5,749 nt of DNA from an uncultured Hungatella sp. (lineage in GTDB: Bacteria; Bacillota; Clostridia; Lachnospirales; Lachnospiraceae): positions 1 to 5,749 of the forward strand of contig CAUEKH010000185.1 in assembly GCA_959018155.1 (NCBI GenBank), read 5' to 3'. The notes below the pieces were generated by a model. That model was not told the DNA's origin. It saw only the letters and a list, made by a program, of their open reading frames with translations, and did not search any database. Positions 5,478 to 5,749 of the stretch are shown piece after piece. Positions within the stretch are counted from its first letter, which is position 1, and each line of letters begins with the position of its first letter. The translations under genes and the position numbers were made by a program.

Positions 5478-5733
5478 GAAGACGGTGACCTGTGCGCAGA
5501 GCGTGCAGCTTATCGTTGTCAGGCCGTGGGCCTGTTTCCATCTGCCGGCTGTCTCGGAACCATCTCAGAAATTAGCTTCAGCCATGGGAGCAAGCAGCAA
5601 GTTCACCTTGAAAGGGAGGGGAAAATTGCTTATACTGTAAGAAGTCACATTTGATGCTGATTAGAGAGAAGATTGCAACGCTGCGAGAAAGGATACCTGG
5701 AATGATTTATACGATGAGAAGAGAACGGCTGAA
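5476..5733 (+). pseudogene. Possible decayed HPr (ptsH-like) gene
   Basis: No intact gene is present, but two frames together read like a broken HPr, the PTS phosphocarrier. In the frame of base 5476 there is LKTVT at the start, RP (5521-5526), FTLKG (5602-5616), then EVTFDAD (5641-5661) and REDCNAA (5665-5685). In the frame of base 5526, between the RP and LKG segments, there is GLF-x-SA and SEISFSHGSKQ (5565-5597). Order and spacing fit an HPr of about 85-88 residues: RP to LK spans 29 codons, against 27 in B. subtilis HPr. The phosphorylation-site HAR is replaced by VVR, there are in-frame stops at 5638 (TAA) and 5662 (TAG), and at least two frame changes are needed. Its position after fruA, where HPr genes occur in some clostridial operons, fits. 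No usable start is seen, and the fruA terminator abuts it. The call rests on pattern reading only. The alternative is ordinary intergenic sequence. Confidence 0.4.
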
Positions 5734-5749
5734 TGCGCCGGGACGCCGG

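Noticed and set aside
5434..5640. Open frame of 68 codons after fruA with a purine-rich stretch upstream
   Set aside because: The Shine-Dalgarno-like AGAGGGAG ends only 3 nt from the ATG, and the first codons form the operon terminator. Its content is better explained as part of the possible HPr relic.
5654..5749. ATG opening a frame that runs off the right edge, starting MLIREKIATLRERI
   Set aside because: The start faintly recalls Xaa-Pro aminopeptidase N-termini, but there is no ribosome binding site, only 32 codons are visible, the later residues do not fit, and the region reads at least as well as the HPr-like relic.

Overview
The window looks like part of a Clostridia chromosome, most likely a gut Lachnospiraceae (Clostridium cluster XIVa type). 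The reasons are roughly even base composition, strong AGGAGG-type ribosome binding sites, AT-rich sigma-A promoters, and protein styles typical of that group. This placement is inferred by eye, without a database search. All recognisable genes lie on the + strand.

Layout: (1) 1-1038, the 3' part of a calcineurin-like metallophosphoesterase cut by the left edge. (2) 1039-1128, a short gap with a very good extended -10 promoter. (3) 1129-1983, a MurR/RpiR-family sugar-phosphate-responsive regulator. (4) 1984-2414, a 431-bp non-coding region. It holds a 26-bp-stem hairpin terminator, several dyads, two perfect copies of AGAAAT-N3-ATTTCT, and the promoter of the next operon. (5) 2415-3320, 1-phosphofructokinase (fruK). 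(6) 3333-5393, fused fructose PTS enzyme IIABC (fruA), with an unusual repeat-expanded linker between IIA and IIB. (7) 5394-5749, a rho-independent terminator, then sequence with no intact gene that resembles a frameshifted, stop-interrupted HPr (ptsH) remnant.

Together the genes make a fructose uptake unit. FruA imports fructose and phosphorylates it to fructose-1-phosphate, and FruK converts that to fructose-1,6-bisphosphate for glycolysis. The adjacent regulator is RpiR-type, with an HTH and a phosphosugar-binding SIS domain, rather than the DeoR-type FruR commonly found with fruKA in Firmicutes. The most interesting signal is a candidate operator set: two perfect 15-bp palindromes with identical arms upstream of fruK, a near copy just after the predicted fruK start of transcription, and a weaker copy in the leader of the regulator gene. 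The two leaders also share an exact 11-mer, GAAATAAAATT. This suggests one regulator controls itself and fruKA. I do not see a wholly new system; the novelty is in regulation, the FruA linker and the possible HPr relic.
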